From positions 1 to 5,009 of the forward strand of contig SPLB01000194.1 in the NCBI GenBank assembly GCA_004566265.1: a DNA stretch of 5,009 nt, written 5' to 3'. Below the pieces are notes generated by a model. It was not told the origin of the DNA, searched no databases, and saw only the letters and a program-made list of their open reading frames with translations. Source of the stretch: Paracoccaceae bacterium. GTDB taxonomy: Bacteria; Pseudomonadota; Alphaproteobacteria; Rhodobacterales; Rhodobacteraceae. Made by a program: the position numbers and the translations under genes. Positions 1-5,002 of this stretch are shown here, one piece after another (within the stretch, counting starts at the first letter, position 1; every line of letters starts with the position of its first letter).

Positions 1-2
1 CC

Positions 3-866
3 CTATGCAGCAATATTGAGGAAAGCTCGAAGTTTTGGCGCCAGAAAACGCTGCGGCGGATAGATGAAATAAGCCGCTATCGGAATTGGAGAAAGTGTCG
101 GCAACACGCGCAGGAAATTTCGCTGGTCCGGTTGCTTCTCGACCGCAAAACTTGGCAACAGTCCGATCCCCAAGCCCTGGGCCACCATCGCACGAATGGT
201 AGAAATGTCGTCTGCCGCGATCCGCGGTCCTGAGGTCCAAAGAGCCGTCGGCAAGACCGTTTCCAGGCGCTGGGTCATGTTTCTGTCAAGCGACATGCGG
301 ATGAAGTTGTGGCGGCTTAGGTCCCTATCGCTTTCGGGATGTCCATGTCGTTCTATGTAAGCGCGAGATGCATAGAAGCACATATTGGCGTCGATGAATT
401 TTCGGGCAATCAAACTGGAATCTTCCAAGGGCCCGATGCGAAGCGCGACATCGATGTTTTCCGCAATCAAGTCGACTTTTCTGTTGGTCACGATCAGGTC
501 GATTGAGACCTCTGGCCAGCGCGTGAGATACGCATCCACTGCGTCTACAAGCAGAAACTGCGACAGATCAACCGGTGCTGAAACACGCAGCGTCCCTTTG
601 GGGGCCGCCCGGGCAGACCCCAAAAGGTCTTTGCCTTCTGTCAATGCCGACAGGGCTTGCACGCAATATGCGTAGAACAGCTTCCCTTCCTCGGTGACAT
701 GCACCTGGCGCGTGGTGCGTTTCAATAGCGTCACGCCAAGAGTTTCTTCCAGACGCGCGACCTTGGAACTTGCGGTCGATAACGGAATGCCGAGCAGTTT
801 CGCGCCCTTGGTGAAGCTGCCCCTGTCGACGACTTCTACAAAGACTTCGATGTCGTCCAATGACAT
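3..866 (-). CDS. LysR-family transcriptional regulator (CrgA-like subgroup)
   Basis: A complete 287-residue protein, the usual length for LysR-type regulators. Residues about 1-60 form the N-terminal winged helix-turn-helix: the opening LDDIEVFVEVVDRGSFTKGA, then LLGIPLSTASSKVARLEETLG as recognition region, then LLKRTTRQVHVTEEG as wing. From about residue 90 (GTLRVSAP) onward lies the periplasmic-binding-protein-like effector domain; the phrase VDLIAENIDVALRIG is typical of the CrgA-like LysR subgroup. It should act as a cytoplasmic tetramer that binds a small effector. The start at 866 places the HTH at the normal distance from the N-terminus and has a weak GGTGAG Shine-Dalgarno. It is divergent from the DoxX/dioxygenase pair, the classic arrangement in which a LysR protein controls its neighbour and itself. 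The effector is unknown; an aromatic or quinone-like molecule is inferred only from the neighbouring dioxygenase. The gene is intact, with its stop TAG just inside the window. Confidence 0.95.
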   Translation of the reverse strand: MSLDDIEVFVEVVDRGSFTKGAKLLGIPLSTASSKVARLEETLGVTLLKRTTRQVHVTEEGKLFYAYCVQALSALTEGKDLLGSARAAPKGTLRVSAPVDLSQFLLVDAVDAYLTRWPEVSIDLIVTNRKVDLIAENIDVALRIGPLEDSSLIARKFIDANMCFYASRAYIERHGHPESDRDLSRHNFIRMSLDRNMTQRLETVLPTALWTSGPRIAADDISTIRAMVAQGLGIGLLPSFAVEKQPDQRNFLRVLPTLSPIPIAAYFIYPPQRFLAPKLRAFLNIAA

Positions 867-900
867 TGCTGCTCACCATTATCCCGTTTTTCGTATATAC

Positions 901-916
901 TTTACAGAATTTACAG
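901..916. repeat. Tandem direct repeat TTTACAG-AA-TTTACAG
   Basis: Two exact 7-bp copies with a 9-bp period lie next to the candidate LysR dyad. They may be a secondary regulator contact or part of the promoter, or may be coincidental AT-rich sequence. Confidence 0.45.
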
Positions 917-919
917 TCT

Positions 920-940
920 CTCTTGAATCGGATGCAAGAG
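920..940. promoter_or_regulatory. Candidate LysR-type operator (T-N11-A dyad)
   Basis: CTCTTG (920-925) and CAAGAG (935-940) are perfect inverted repeats separated by nine bases. Within them TTG-N9-CAA contains the canonical T-N11-A (T924, A936) that LysR-type regulators recognise. The site lies between a lysR-type gene and its divergent neighbour, where such operators are expected. Its centre is 64 bp from the regulator start codon and 48 bp from the doxX start. Binding by this particular regulator is inferred. The same dyad could form a 6-bp RNA hairpin in the doxX leader if transcription starts upstream of it. Confidence 0.55.
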
Positions 941-977
941 GTATCTCGGGGCGGCAAACCTGAATAAGGACAAAGAG

Positions 978-1385
978 ATGACGACCACGACACTTAACGA
1001 TACATCTGGGCGGTGGAACATTGGGCTTTGGGTGGCGCAAATCCTGCTGCTGCTGCTTTATGCCTTCGCGGGCTTTATGAAGCTGACCCAGCCCATTCCT
1101 GACCTCGCCGCCATGATGGGCTGGCCGGGGATGGTGCCAACAGCACTGGTGCGCTTTATTGGCCTTGCTGAAGTGGCAGGCGCCCTTGGCATGCTTCTTC
1201 CGATGCTGACGAAAATCCAGCCACGTTTGACCCTCCTTGCGGCGCTCGGTCTGAGCGTGCTGCAGGTCTGTGCGATCATTTGGCATATGATCCAAGGCGA
1301 GTTTTCCGTTCTGCCCGTCAATCTTGTACTTCTGAGCCTTGCGATTTTGGTCTTGTGGGGCCGCCGCTCCAAACTGCCGCTGTGA
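978..1385 (+). CDS. DoxX-family integral membrane protein
   Basis: A 135-residue, highly hydrophobic protein with four predicted membrane helices, at about residues 15-36, 53-77, 84-105 and 109-127. The C-terminus carries the positive tail GRRSKLPL. Family-like phrases are the GFMKL segment at the end of helix 1 and the RFIGLAEVAGALGMLLP segment in helix 2, which resemble the DoxX/DoxX-like (SURF4-related) families. The length is normal. The start at 978 is supported by AAGGA (966-970) with seven bases of spacing. DoxX-like proteins are inner-membrane proteins of poorly defined function, linked in various systems to thiol or quinone redox chemistry. That the first gene of this unit partners the dioxygenase is inferred from the very short gap. 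No cysteine pair is obvious: only Cys98 is present, so a dithiol mechanism is not supported. Confidence 0.92.
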   Translation: MTTTTLNDTSGRWNIGLWVAQILLLLLYAFAGFMKLTQPIPDLAAMMGWPGMVPTALVRFIGLAEVAGALGMLLPMLTKIQPRLTLLAALGLSVLQVCAIIWHMIQGEFSVLPVNLVLLSLAILVLWGRRSKLPL

Positions 1386-1402
1386 GCCGGATGCACGAAG
1401 CT

Positions 1403-2209
1403 ATGATGATGAGTAACAAAGCACCGACATACTTTATCTCTCATGGGGGCGGGCCGTGGCCGTGGCTGCCGCCTTTGCGGGACCACATGACCAAACTGGA
1501 AGCCTCTCTGGTCGATATGGTGGCGTCTTGGGCTGAACCCCCAAAGGCAATCCTGATGGTGTCGGGCCACTGGGAAGAGACCGGCGCGATCGGCGTAATG
1601 TCTTCGCCCAATCCGCCGATGCTGTATGACTATTCCGGATTTCCTAAGGAAATGTACGAAATCAGTTATCCTGCGCCTGGCGCACCTGCGTTTGCGTCAC
1701 AGGCCTATGACTTGCTGAAAGCTGCTGGGATTCCCGCAAAACTCGATCCGCAGCGTGGCTTCGATCACGGGGCTTTTGCGCCCATGGCGGCAATGTATCC
1801 CAAGGCCGATATGCCCATATTCGAAATCTCGTTGGACGCCTCCTATGACCCAATGGCGCATGTCGAAATTGGCCGAGCTTTGGCGCCGTTGCGCGCTGAA
1901 GGGGTGATGATTATCGGATCAGGGCTGAGTTTTCACAATCTTCGGATCATGGACAAACGCGGCGCAAAGCCGTCTCAAGAGTTCGACAAATGGCTGGCCG
2001 AAACCTTGGTCTTGCCTCCGGCTGAACGGCTTGCAGCACTGATTGACTGGGAAAAGGCACCCGCCGCCCGACTGGCTCACAAGGAAGAAGATCACCTCCT
2101 GCCGATTTTCGTCGCCCTCGGCGCTGCAGAAAACGAAGAAGTCAGCCGTGTGTACCATGAAACGGACTTTGGCGGCTTTATCACGGCGTCGAGCTACCGG
2201 TTCGGATAA
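1403..2209 (+). CDS. Class III extradiol ring-cleavage dioxygenase, DODA/YgiD type (LigB superfamily)
   Basis: From the start at 1403 the protein has 268 residues, similar to E. coli YgiD. Conserved metal and catalytic positions are visible in order: His14 (FISHGGGPWP), His56 (VSGHW), His122 (GFDHG), His178 (SGLSFHNLR) and His231 (EDHLLP). By comparison with remembered YgiD residues, His14, His56 and His178 correspond to its zinc-site histidines, and His231 to its late histidine. Other family blocks are YDYSGFPKEMY, YPAPGAP and the C-terminal TASSYRFG. The enzyme should be cytoplasmic and open catechol-type rings with O2; the substrate is unknown. Start choice is uncertain: ATGs at 1391, 1403, 1406 and 1409 are all in frame, and only a weak GAAG (1397-1400) precedes the later ones. 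The gene begins 5-23 bp after the doxX stop, suggesting translational coupling. The reading frame is open upstream to 1280, but that part overlaps doxX and is not protein-like. Confidence 0.92.
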   Translation: MMMSNKAPTYFISHGGGPWPWLPPLRDHMTKLEASLVDMVASWAEPPKAILMVSGHWEETGAIGVMSSPNPPMLYDYSGFPKEMYEISYPAPGAPAFASQAYDLLKAAGIPAKLDPQRGFDHGAFAPMAAMYPKADMPIFEISLDASYDPMAHVEIGRALAPLRAEGVMIIGSGLSFHNLRIMDKRGAKPSQEFDKWLAETLVLPPAERLAALIDWEKAPAARLAHKEEDHLLPIFVALGAAENEEVSRVYHETDFGGFITASSYRFG

Positions 2210-2216
2210 GACAGAC

Positions 2217-2246
2217 TTGTCGAGGTGCCGCAAGCCACCTCGACAA
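2217..2246 (+). terminator. Strong stem-loop after dioxygenase gene (no U-tract)
   Basis: TTGTCGAGGTG (2217-2227) and CACCTCGACAA (2236-2246) form a perfect 11-bp stem with an 8-base loop, starting eight bases after the stop codon. No T-run follows, so it is not a canonical intrinsic terminator. It may block 3' exonucleases, support factor-assisted termination, or serve both of the convergent genes. The hairpin itself is certain; its role is inferred. Confidence 0.65.
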
Positions 2247-2311
2247 TGCGCCACACCTCTCAAAGGGAACGTCACTGAAATATCAGAGGCTTCCGATCTG
2301 AATTCCAGGGC

Positions 2312-2337
2312 GTGGGGCGCAGTCCCGCTTTTTGTTT
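2312..2337 (+). terminator. Candidate intrinsic terminator (hairpin plus T-tract)
   Basis: GTGGGG (2312-2317) can pair with TCCCGC (2323-2328) around the loop CGCAG, giving four G-C pairs and two G-U pairs. TTTTTGTTT (2329-2337) follows directly. The orientation suits transcripts arriving from the dioxygenase gene, about 100 bases after its stop. The stem is short, so confidence is moderate. Confidence 0.4.
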
Positions 2338-2365
2338 CCAAGGTGGGCGCGGCATGTGCGATCCT

Positions 2366-2500
2366 TTATGCAGAATAAAGCAGATCGCCAACATCGAAGC
2401 CGTGCTCCACGATAGTTTTACCAATTATATGCCCCGCAAGGGTCAGGGTGTCTTCTTGTTCGTCGCCAAGTTTCGGCACGGGGATATCGACCGTGGTGAG
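2366..2500 (-). pseudogene. Possible C-terminal gene remnant or very small ORF, unrecognised
   Basis: The minus-strand frame is open from after a TGA (2501-2503) to a TAA (2366-2368), giving 44 sense codons. The translation opens TVDIPVPKLGDEQ, continues through LAGHIIGKTIVEHG and ends FDVGDLLYSA. It reads like an amphipathic C-terminal protein segment rather than random translation. No ATG is present; the only in-frame alternative start is GTG at 2479 (37 residues), with no Shine-Dalgarno noticed. It lies downstream of, and in the same direction as, the LacI-type gene. It could be the worn end of a gene once following the regulator, a real small protein, or chance. I do not recognise the family. 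Confidence 0.22.
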
Positions 2501-2575
2501 TCAGACCCGCGGCTGAGTCGACTGCCCGAACCGGTTGTTCGTCCCGCGCTCGGGCTGTGACCGCGGCAAAGCCGT

Positions 2576-3604
2576 TTACGGTTTCGGACGAGCGGTGCTA
2601 TCGCGGACAACCAACGACACTGGCAACACCGCAGCGTGGTCTCCTGCCGGATCCTCCGGCGAGTCAATTCTCGCCATCAACATTTTGGCAGCCGTTTCGC
2701 CCAGCAGCAATCGATCTTGATGGATGGACGTAAGTGCCGGCACAAACTGTTCTGCAAAGTCGATGTCGTCAAACCCCATGACAGATACATCATCCGGCAC
2801 TGTGACCCCGTTTCGCGTGAGTTCCGCGATAAACCCCAGCGCAATTTGATCCGAGGCGCAAAAAACAGCCTCGGGTCGGTCGTCCATTTCCAACCATGAT
2901 GTCGCGGCACGACATCCCGCGTTCAAAGAAAAGTCGCCCGGAATGATCCATTCGGGCTTCAGCTCAAGATTGAGAGCCCGGATTTCCTCGACAAAGGCAT
3001 CATGGCGCGCATGCATCAGGACATTTCCAGAGGGACCGGTGACATGGCCGATTTTGCGATGACCAAGATCGTGAAGATAGCGTACGGCGGTTCGGGTGCC
3101 GCGCCGGTTTTCGCTTCGGACAGAGGCGAACCCGGTGCCTTCAATCCATTCACACGCAAACAGGACCCGCCCAGCCTGCGGCGTATTTTCCAGCGATGCC
3201 ACAACATCGTCGGACAAGCCACCATCCAGAATGATCATCCCATCCGCGCGGGCGTTATCAAGATAGTCGATCAAGCGTTCGCCACTTTCGTGAACCTGGT
3301 TGGTACTTGCGATCAGCATCGAATACCCGCGGCCCGACAGATGACGGGAAATGCCTTCCAGGATTTCCGAAAAAAATGGATTGGCCAGATCAGGCAAGAC
3401 GACCAGGGCGGAATGCGCGCGTCGTGTGCGCAGGTTTCGCGCCGCGCGATTGATCCGATAGCCGGTGCTCTGTACGGCCTTTGCCACACGGGTCCGGGTC
3501 GATTCGGAAACGAGATCTGGGTTCGAGAGGGTGCGCGACACTGTCGCGGTCGACACCCCGGCAACCCGCGCAACGTCTTGAAGTGTTGAAGTTTTCGCTA
3601 CCAT
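2576..3604 (-). CDS. LacI-family transcriptional repressor of sugar uptake
   Basis: The protein is 342 residues from the chosen start, normal for the family. Residues 7-29 (TLQDVARVAGVSTATVSRTLSNP) are the LacI helix-turn-helix. The hinge helix around 52-62 (NRAARNLRTRR) has the conserved leucine that inserts into the operator minor groove. A periplasmic-binding-protein-like sugar-sensing domain follows, with DLANPFFSEILEGI, the CASDQIALGF segment and DDVSVMGFDDIDFAEQFVPALTSI. The start at 3604 is preferred over an in-frame ATG at 3658: GGGAG (3614-3618) sits nine bases upstream, and homologues begin just before the HTH. The upstream ATG would lie inside the shared promoter. The gene is divergent from a sugar ABC binding protein, so it likely represses that transporter, and probably itself, until the sugar or a derivative binds. 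The effector is not predictable from sequence. Confidence 0.95.
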   Translation of the reverse strand: MVAKTSTLQDVARVAGVSTATVSRTLSNPDLVSESTRTRVAKAVQSTGYRINRAARNLRTRRAHSALVVLPDLANPFFSEILEGISRHLSGRGYSMLIASTNQVHESGERLIDYLDNARADGMIILDGGLSDDVVASLENTPQAGRVLFACEWIEGTGFASVRSENRRGTRTAVRYLHDLGHRKIGHVTGPSGNVLMHARHDAFVEEIRALNLELKPEWIIPGDFSLNAGCRAATSWLEMDDRPEAVFCASDQIALGFIAELTRNGVTVPDDVSVMGFDDIDFAEQFVPALTSIHQDRLLLGETAAKMLMARIDSPEDPAGDHAAVLPVSLVVRDSTARPKP

Positions 3605-3630
3605 CACGCCGTTCTCCCAATCTCTTCGAA

Positions 3631-3644
3631 TGTAATCCTTTACA
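3631..3644. promoter_or_regulatory. Candidate LacI-family operator 1
   Basis: TGTAA-TCCT-TTACA is an inverted repeat with perfect 5-bp arms. It shares the left half TGTAATC with the second site 50 bp away. It overlaps the proposed -10 of the repressor gene, which fits autorepression. The central TCCT is not symmetric, so it is a weaker LacI-type site than operator 2. Confidence 0.45.
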
Positions 3645-3651
3645 GAAAGAG

Positions 3652-3681
3652 TTGACAAGCTTTATGGTGGGACTGCTTACT
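3652..3681 (+). promoter_or_regulatory. Candidate promoter of the sugar-binding-protein gene
   Basis: TTGACA (3652-3657) is a perfect -35 match. The nearest usable -10 is CTTACT (3676-3681) at 18 bp, matching only three of six consensus positions. It directly abuts operator 2. Confidence 0.35.
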
Positions 3682-3694
3682 GTAATCGATTGCA
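3681..3694. promoter_or_regulatory. Candidate LacI-family operator 2
   Basis: TGTAATCGATTGCA is a 14-bp palindrome with a single mismatched pair and the central CG step typical of LacI-family operators. It lies at the expected start region of the sugar-binding-protein transcript, where bound repressor would block initiation. The regulator assignment rests on the divergent neighbour. Confidence 0.6.
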
Positions 3695-3697
3695 TAG

Positions 3698-3712
3698 CTC
3701 GCGGGAGGCGAG
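3698..3712 (+). other. Leader stem-loop 1 of the sugar-binding-protein mRNA
   Basis: CTCGC (3698-3702) and GCGAG (3708-3712) pair around the purine loop GGGAG. The 5-bp GC-rich stem lies in the probable 5' untranslated region just after operator 2. The loop resembles a Shine-Dalgarno, but no start codon follows at a suitable distance. Confidence 0.35.
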
Positions 3713-3723
3713 GCGGTCGACGT

Positions 3724-3747
3724 AAATCATGCGGGTTCCCGCGATTT
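3724..3747 (+). other. Leader stem-loop 2, adjacent to the Shine-Dalgarno
   Basis: AAATC (3724-3728) pairs with GATTT (3743-3747), and GCGGG (3731-3735) pairs with CCCGC (3738-3742), with a 2-base AT bulge on the 5' side. The inner GC stem would close on a GUUC-type tetraloop. It ends three bases before GGGAGG, so it could affect ribosome access or protect the message. Confidence 0.45.
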
Positions 3748-3750
3748 CTG

Positions 3751-3755
3751 GGAGG
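3751..3755 (+). promoter_or_regulatory. Strong Shine-Dalgarno of the sugar-binding-protein gene
   Basis: GGAGG followed by five A residues precedes the ATG at 3761. It is by far the strongest ribosome binding site in the window and fixes the start; high expression is usual for ABC binding proteins. Confidence 0.85.
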
Positions 3756-3760
3756 AAAAA

Positions 3761-5002
3761 ATGTCTAAAACCTTGAAGTCCCTGTTGGTGGGGACAGCCC
3801 TCACTGTGGCGGCTGCAACCGCCGCAACAGCCGAAGGCGTTAAGCTTGAAGTTACGCACTGGTGGACGTCTGGCGGCGAAGCAGCAGCTGTGTCGAAGTT
3901 CGCAGAAGCTTGGAACGCAACTGGCAATGTCTGGGTTGACGGTGCGATTGCTGGTGCAGGTGGCGTTGCGCGCCCGATCATCATCTCCCGTATTCTCGGC
4001 GGGGATCCGATGGCGGCGACACAGCTGAACCACGGTCGCCAAGCCGAAGAGCTGATCGAAGCAGGCCTTCTGCTGGATCTTACCGACGTCGCAGAAGCGG
4101 GTGGTTGGGCTGATATCGTCAACCCGCCGTCGCTGCTCAACGCCTGTACGTTGGACGGAAAAATCTACTGCGTGCCGGTGAATATCCACTCGGCCCAGTG
4201 GATCTGGTTGTCTCATGCTGCGTACGAAAAAGCGGGCCTTGATGTGCCGACAAACTGGCATGATTACGTTGCAACCGCAGGCGCGCTCGAAGCCGCCGGT
4301 ACTTTGCCGCTTGCGATGGGCCAGCAGGGCTGGCAGCAGAACATCGCATTTGGTGCGATTACGCTTGCCGTTGCGGGGCTCGAGGCTTGGACCGAAGTGA
4401 ATGTGAACAAAAATGCCGATGTTGCGCGTGGCCCGGAATACACCGCCGCGTTTGAGGCGGTCGCCGCTGCCCGCGCTTTGGCCGCGGGTTCAAGTGTTCA
4501 GGATTGGAACCTTGCGACAAACATGGTTATCACCGGCGAAGCGGGTGCACAGATCATGGGCGATTGGGCGCAGGGCGAATTCGCCATTGCAGGTAAAGTT
4601 GAAGGCAAAGACTACTCTTGTCTTCCCGGCCTAGGTTTGAACGCTGTCCTGGACACGGGTGGAGACGCCTTTTACTTCCCGGTGAACGACGATCCGGCGA
4701 TCACCGCCGCCCAAAAGGAACTTGCTGCCCTGTTGATCTCCCCAGAGGCTCAGGTCTCTTTCAACCTTGCGAAGGGCTCTCTGCCAGTGCGCGGTGACAT
4801 CGATATGTCTGCGGCCAACGGCTGCATGCAAAAGGGTCTGGGTATCTTGGCTGACGGCGGTGTTCTGCCGTCCAGCGACATCTCTTTTTCGCAGGATACG
4901 ACCATCCAAATCGAAGACCTGATGGCGCAGTTCTGGTCCAGCGACATGTCAGCAGCGGACGCGCAGGCGGCCTATGCGAAGCTGATCGAAGACGCGGATT
5001 AA
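3761..5002 (+). CDS. ABC transporter periplasmic sugar-binding protein (CUT1, glucose/mannose-like)
   Basis: A complete 413-residue protein, normal for family 1 solute-binding proteins (COG1653 type). Residues 1-24 are a Sec signal peptide: basic MSKTLK, a hydrophobic core and an ATA|EG cleavage site, with no lipobox cysteine, so the mature protein is soluble in the periplasm. VTHWWTSGGE (31-40), the MGDWAQGEF segment (266-274) and AKGSLPVRGDID (337-348) recall glucose/mannose-binding proteins of the GtsA type. Trp34, Trp35 and Trp147/149 are candidates for stacking on a sugar ring. Four cysteines occur in the mature part (129, 137, 287, 355), enough for two disulfides. The gene is divergent from a LacI-type repressor; the permeases and ATPase would be expected just past the right edge. 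The exact sugar (glucose, mannose, or another hexose or glucoside) is not determinable here. Confidence 0.94.
   Translation: MSKTLKSLLVGTALTVAAATAATAEGVKLEVTHWWTSGGEAAAVSKFAEAWNATGNVWVDGAIAGAGGVARPIIISRILGGDPMAATQLNHGRQAEELIEAGLLLDLTDVAEAGGWADIVNPPSLLNACTLDGKIYCVPVNIHSAQWIWLSHAAYEKAGLDVPTNWHDYVATAGALEAAGTLPLAMGQQGWQQNIAFGAITLAVAGLEAWTEVNVNKNADVARGPEYTAAFEAVAAARALAAGSSVQDWNLATNMVITGEAGAQIMGDWAQGEFAIAGKVEGKDYSCLPGLGLNAVLDTGGDAFYFPVNDDPAITAAQKELAALLISPEAQVSFNLAKGSLPVRGDIDMSAANGCMQKGLGILADGGVLPSSDISFSQDTTIQIEDLMAQFWSSDMSAADAQAAYAKLIEDAD

Larger units (their letters stand above)
867..977. promoter_or_regulatory. Divergent control region between lysR-type gene and doxX-type gene
   Basis: This 111-bp gap must hold both promoters. 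It is AT-richer than its flanks from about 878 to 928. Visible elements are GATAAT on the minus strand (878-883), the palindrome GTATATAC (893-900), tandem TTTACAG copies (901-907 and 910-916) and a LysR-type dyad (920-940). For the regulator, a candidate promoter is TGTAAA (complement of 901-906), a 17-bp spacer and GATAAT; the -35 is poor. For doxX, a candidate is TTTACA (901-906), a 16-bp spacer and TTGAAT (923-928), which would place its -10 inside the dyad. Both promoter assignments are guesses from hexamer matching. Confidence 0.5.
2210..2575. other. 366-bp non-coding gap between convergent genes
   Basis: No convincing complete gene is present. The left part holds two hairpins (2217-2246 and 2312-2337). 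The right part, 2366-2500 on the minus strand, is an open stretch with protein-like content listed separately. Near the regulator stop there are only small inverted repeats: CGAAC/GTTCG around 2527-2541, CCCG/CGGG around 2543-2554 and CGGC-AAA-GCCG at 2564-2574. These are weak and of uncertain use as a terminator for the minus-strand regulator. Short plus-strand open frames across this gap lack Shine-Dalgarno sequences and protein-like composition. Confidence 0.6.
3605..3760. promoter_or_regulatory. Divergent control region between LacI-type gene and sugar-binding-protein gene
   Basis: This gap holds two operator-like palindromes, overlapping opposed -35 hexamers and a leader with two stem-loops. 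On the plus strand TTGACA (3652-3657) matches the -35 consensus perfectly, but the best -10 at 18-bp spacing is the poor CTTACT (3676-3681). On the minus strand TTGTCA (complement of 3653-3658) with an 18-bp spacer and TACATT (complement of 3629-3634) is a plausible promoter for the repressor. The weak plus-strand -10 could mean activator dependence or a mis-assigned promoter. Confidence 0.6.

Noticed and set aside
879..1295. 138-codon minus-strand open frame antisense to doxX
   Set aside because: It runs through the divergent promoter and lies opposite a well-supported membrane protein; no family features.
1280..1402. Longer dioxygenase starting at 1280
   Set aside because: The extra 41 residues overlap doxX in another frame, are not family-like, and would place the HGGGP motif far from the N-terminus.
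2312..2560. 82-codon plus-strand open frame in the gap
   Set aside because: It begins within a terminator-like hairpin, has no ribosome binding site, and its translation is not protein-like compared with the opposite strand.
2527..2574. Small inverted repeats downstream of the LacI-type stop as its terminator
   Set aside because: Stems are only 4-5 bp, mutually exclusive in part, and no T-run follows in the minus-strand direction.
3002..3589. 195-codon plus-strand open frame inside the LacI-type gene
   Set aside because: It is fully antisense to a clear LacI-family protein, has no Shine-Dalgarno and no recognisable protein pattern; GC-rich coding DNA often gives such shadows.
900..3647. Identical 10-mer CTTTACAGAA in both divergent promoters (900-909 and 3638-3647)
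   Set aside because: Tempting as a shared regulatory site, but 10-base matches are expected by chance several times in 5 kb, and the two promoters belong to different regulator families.
3605..3658. Longer LacI-type protein starting at 3658
   Set aside because: The upstream ATG lies within the -35 region; GGGAG at 3614-3618 fits the start at 3604, which is the normal family start.
3677..4261. 194-codon minus-strand open frame overlapping the start of the sugar-binding protein and its promoter
   Set aside because: Composition is rich in Arg, Cys and His typical of antisense translation, and it would cross the shared control region.
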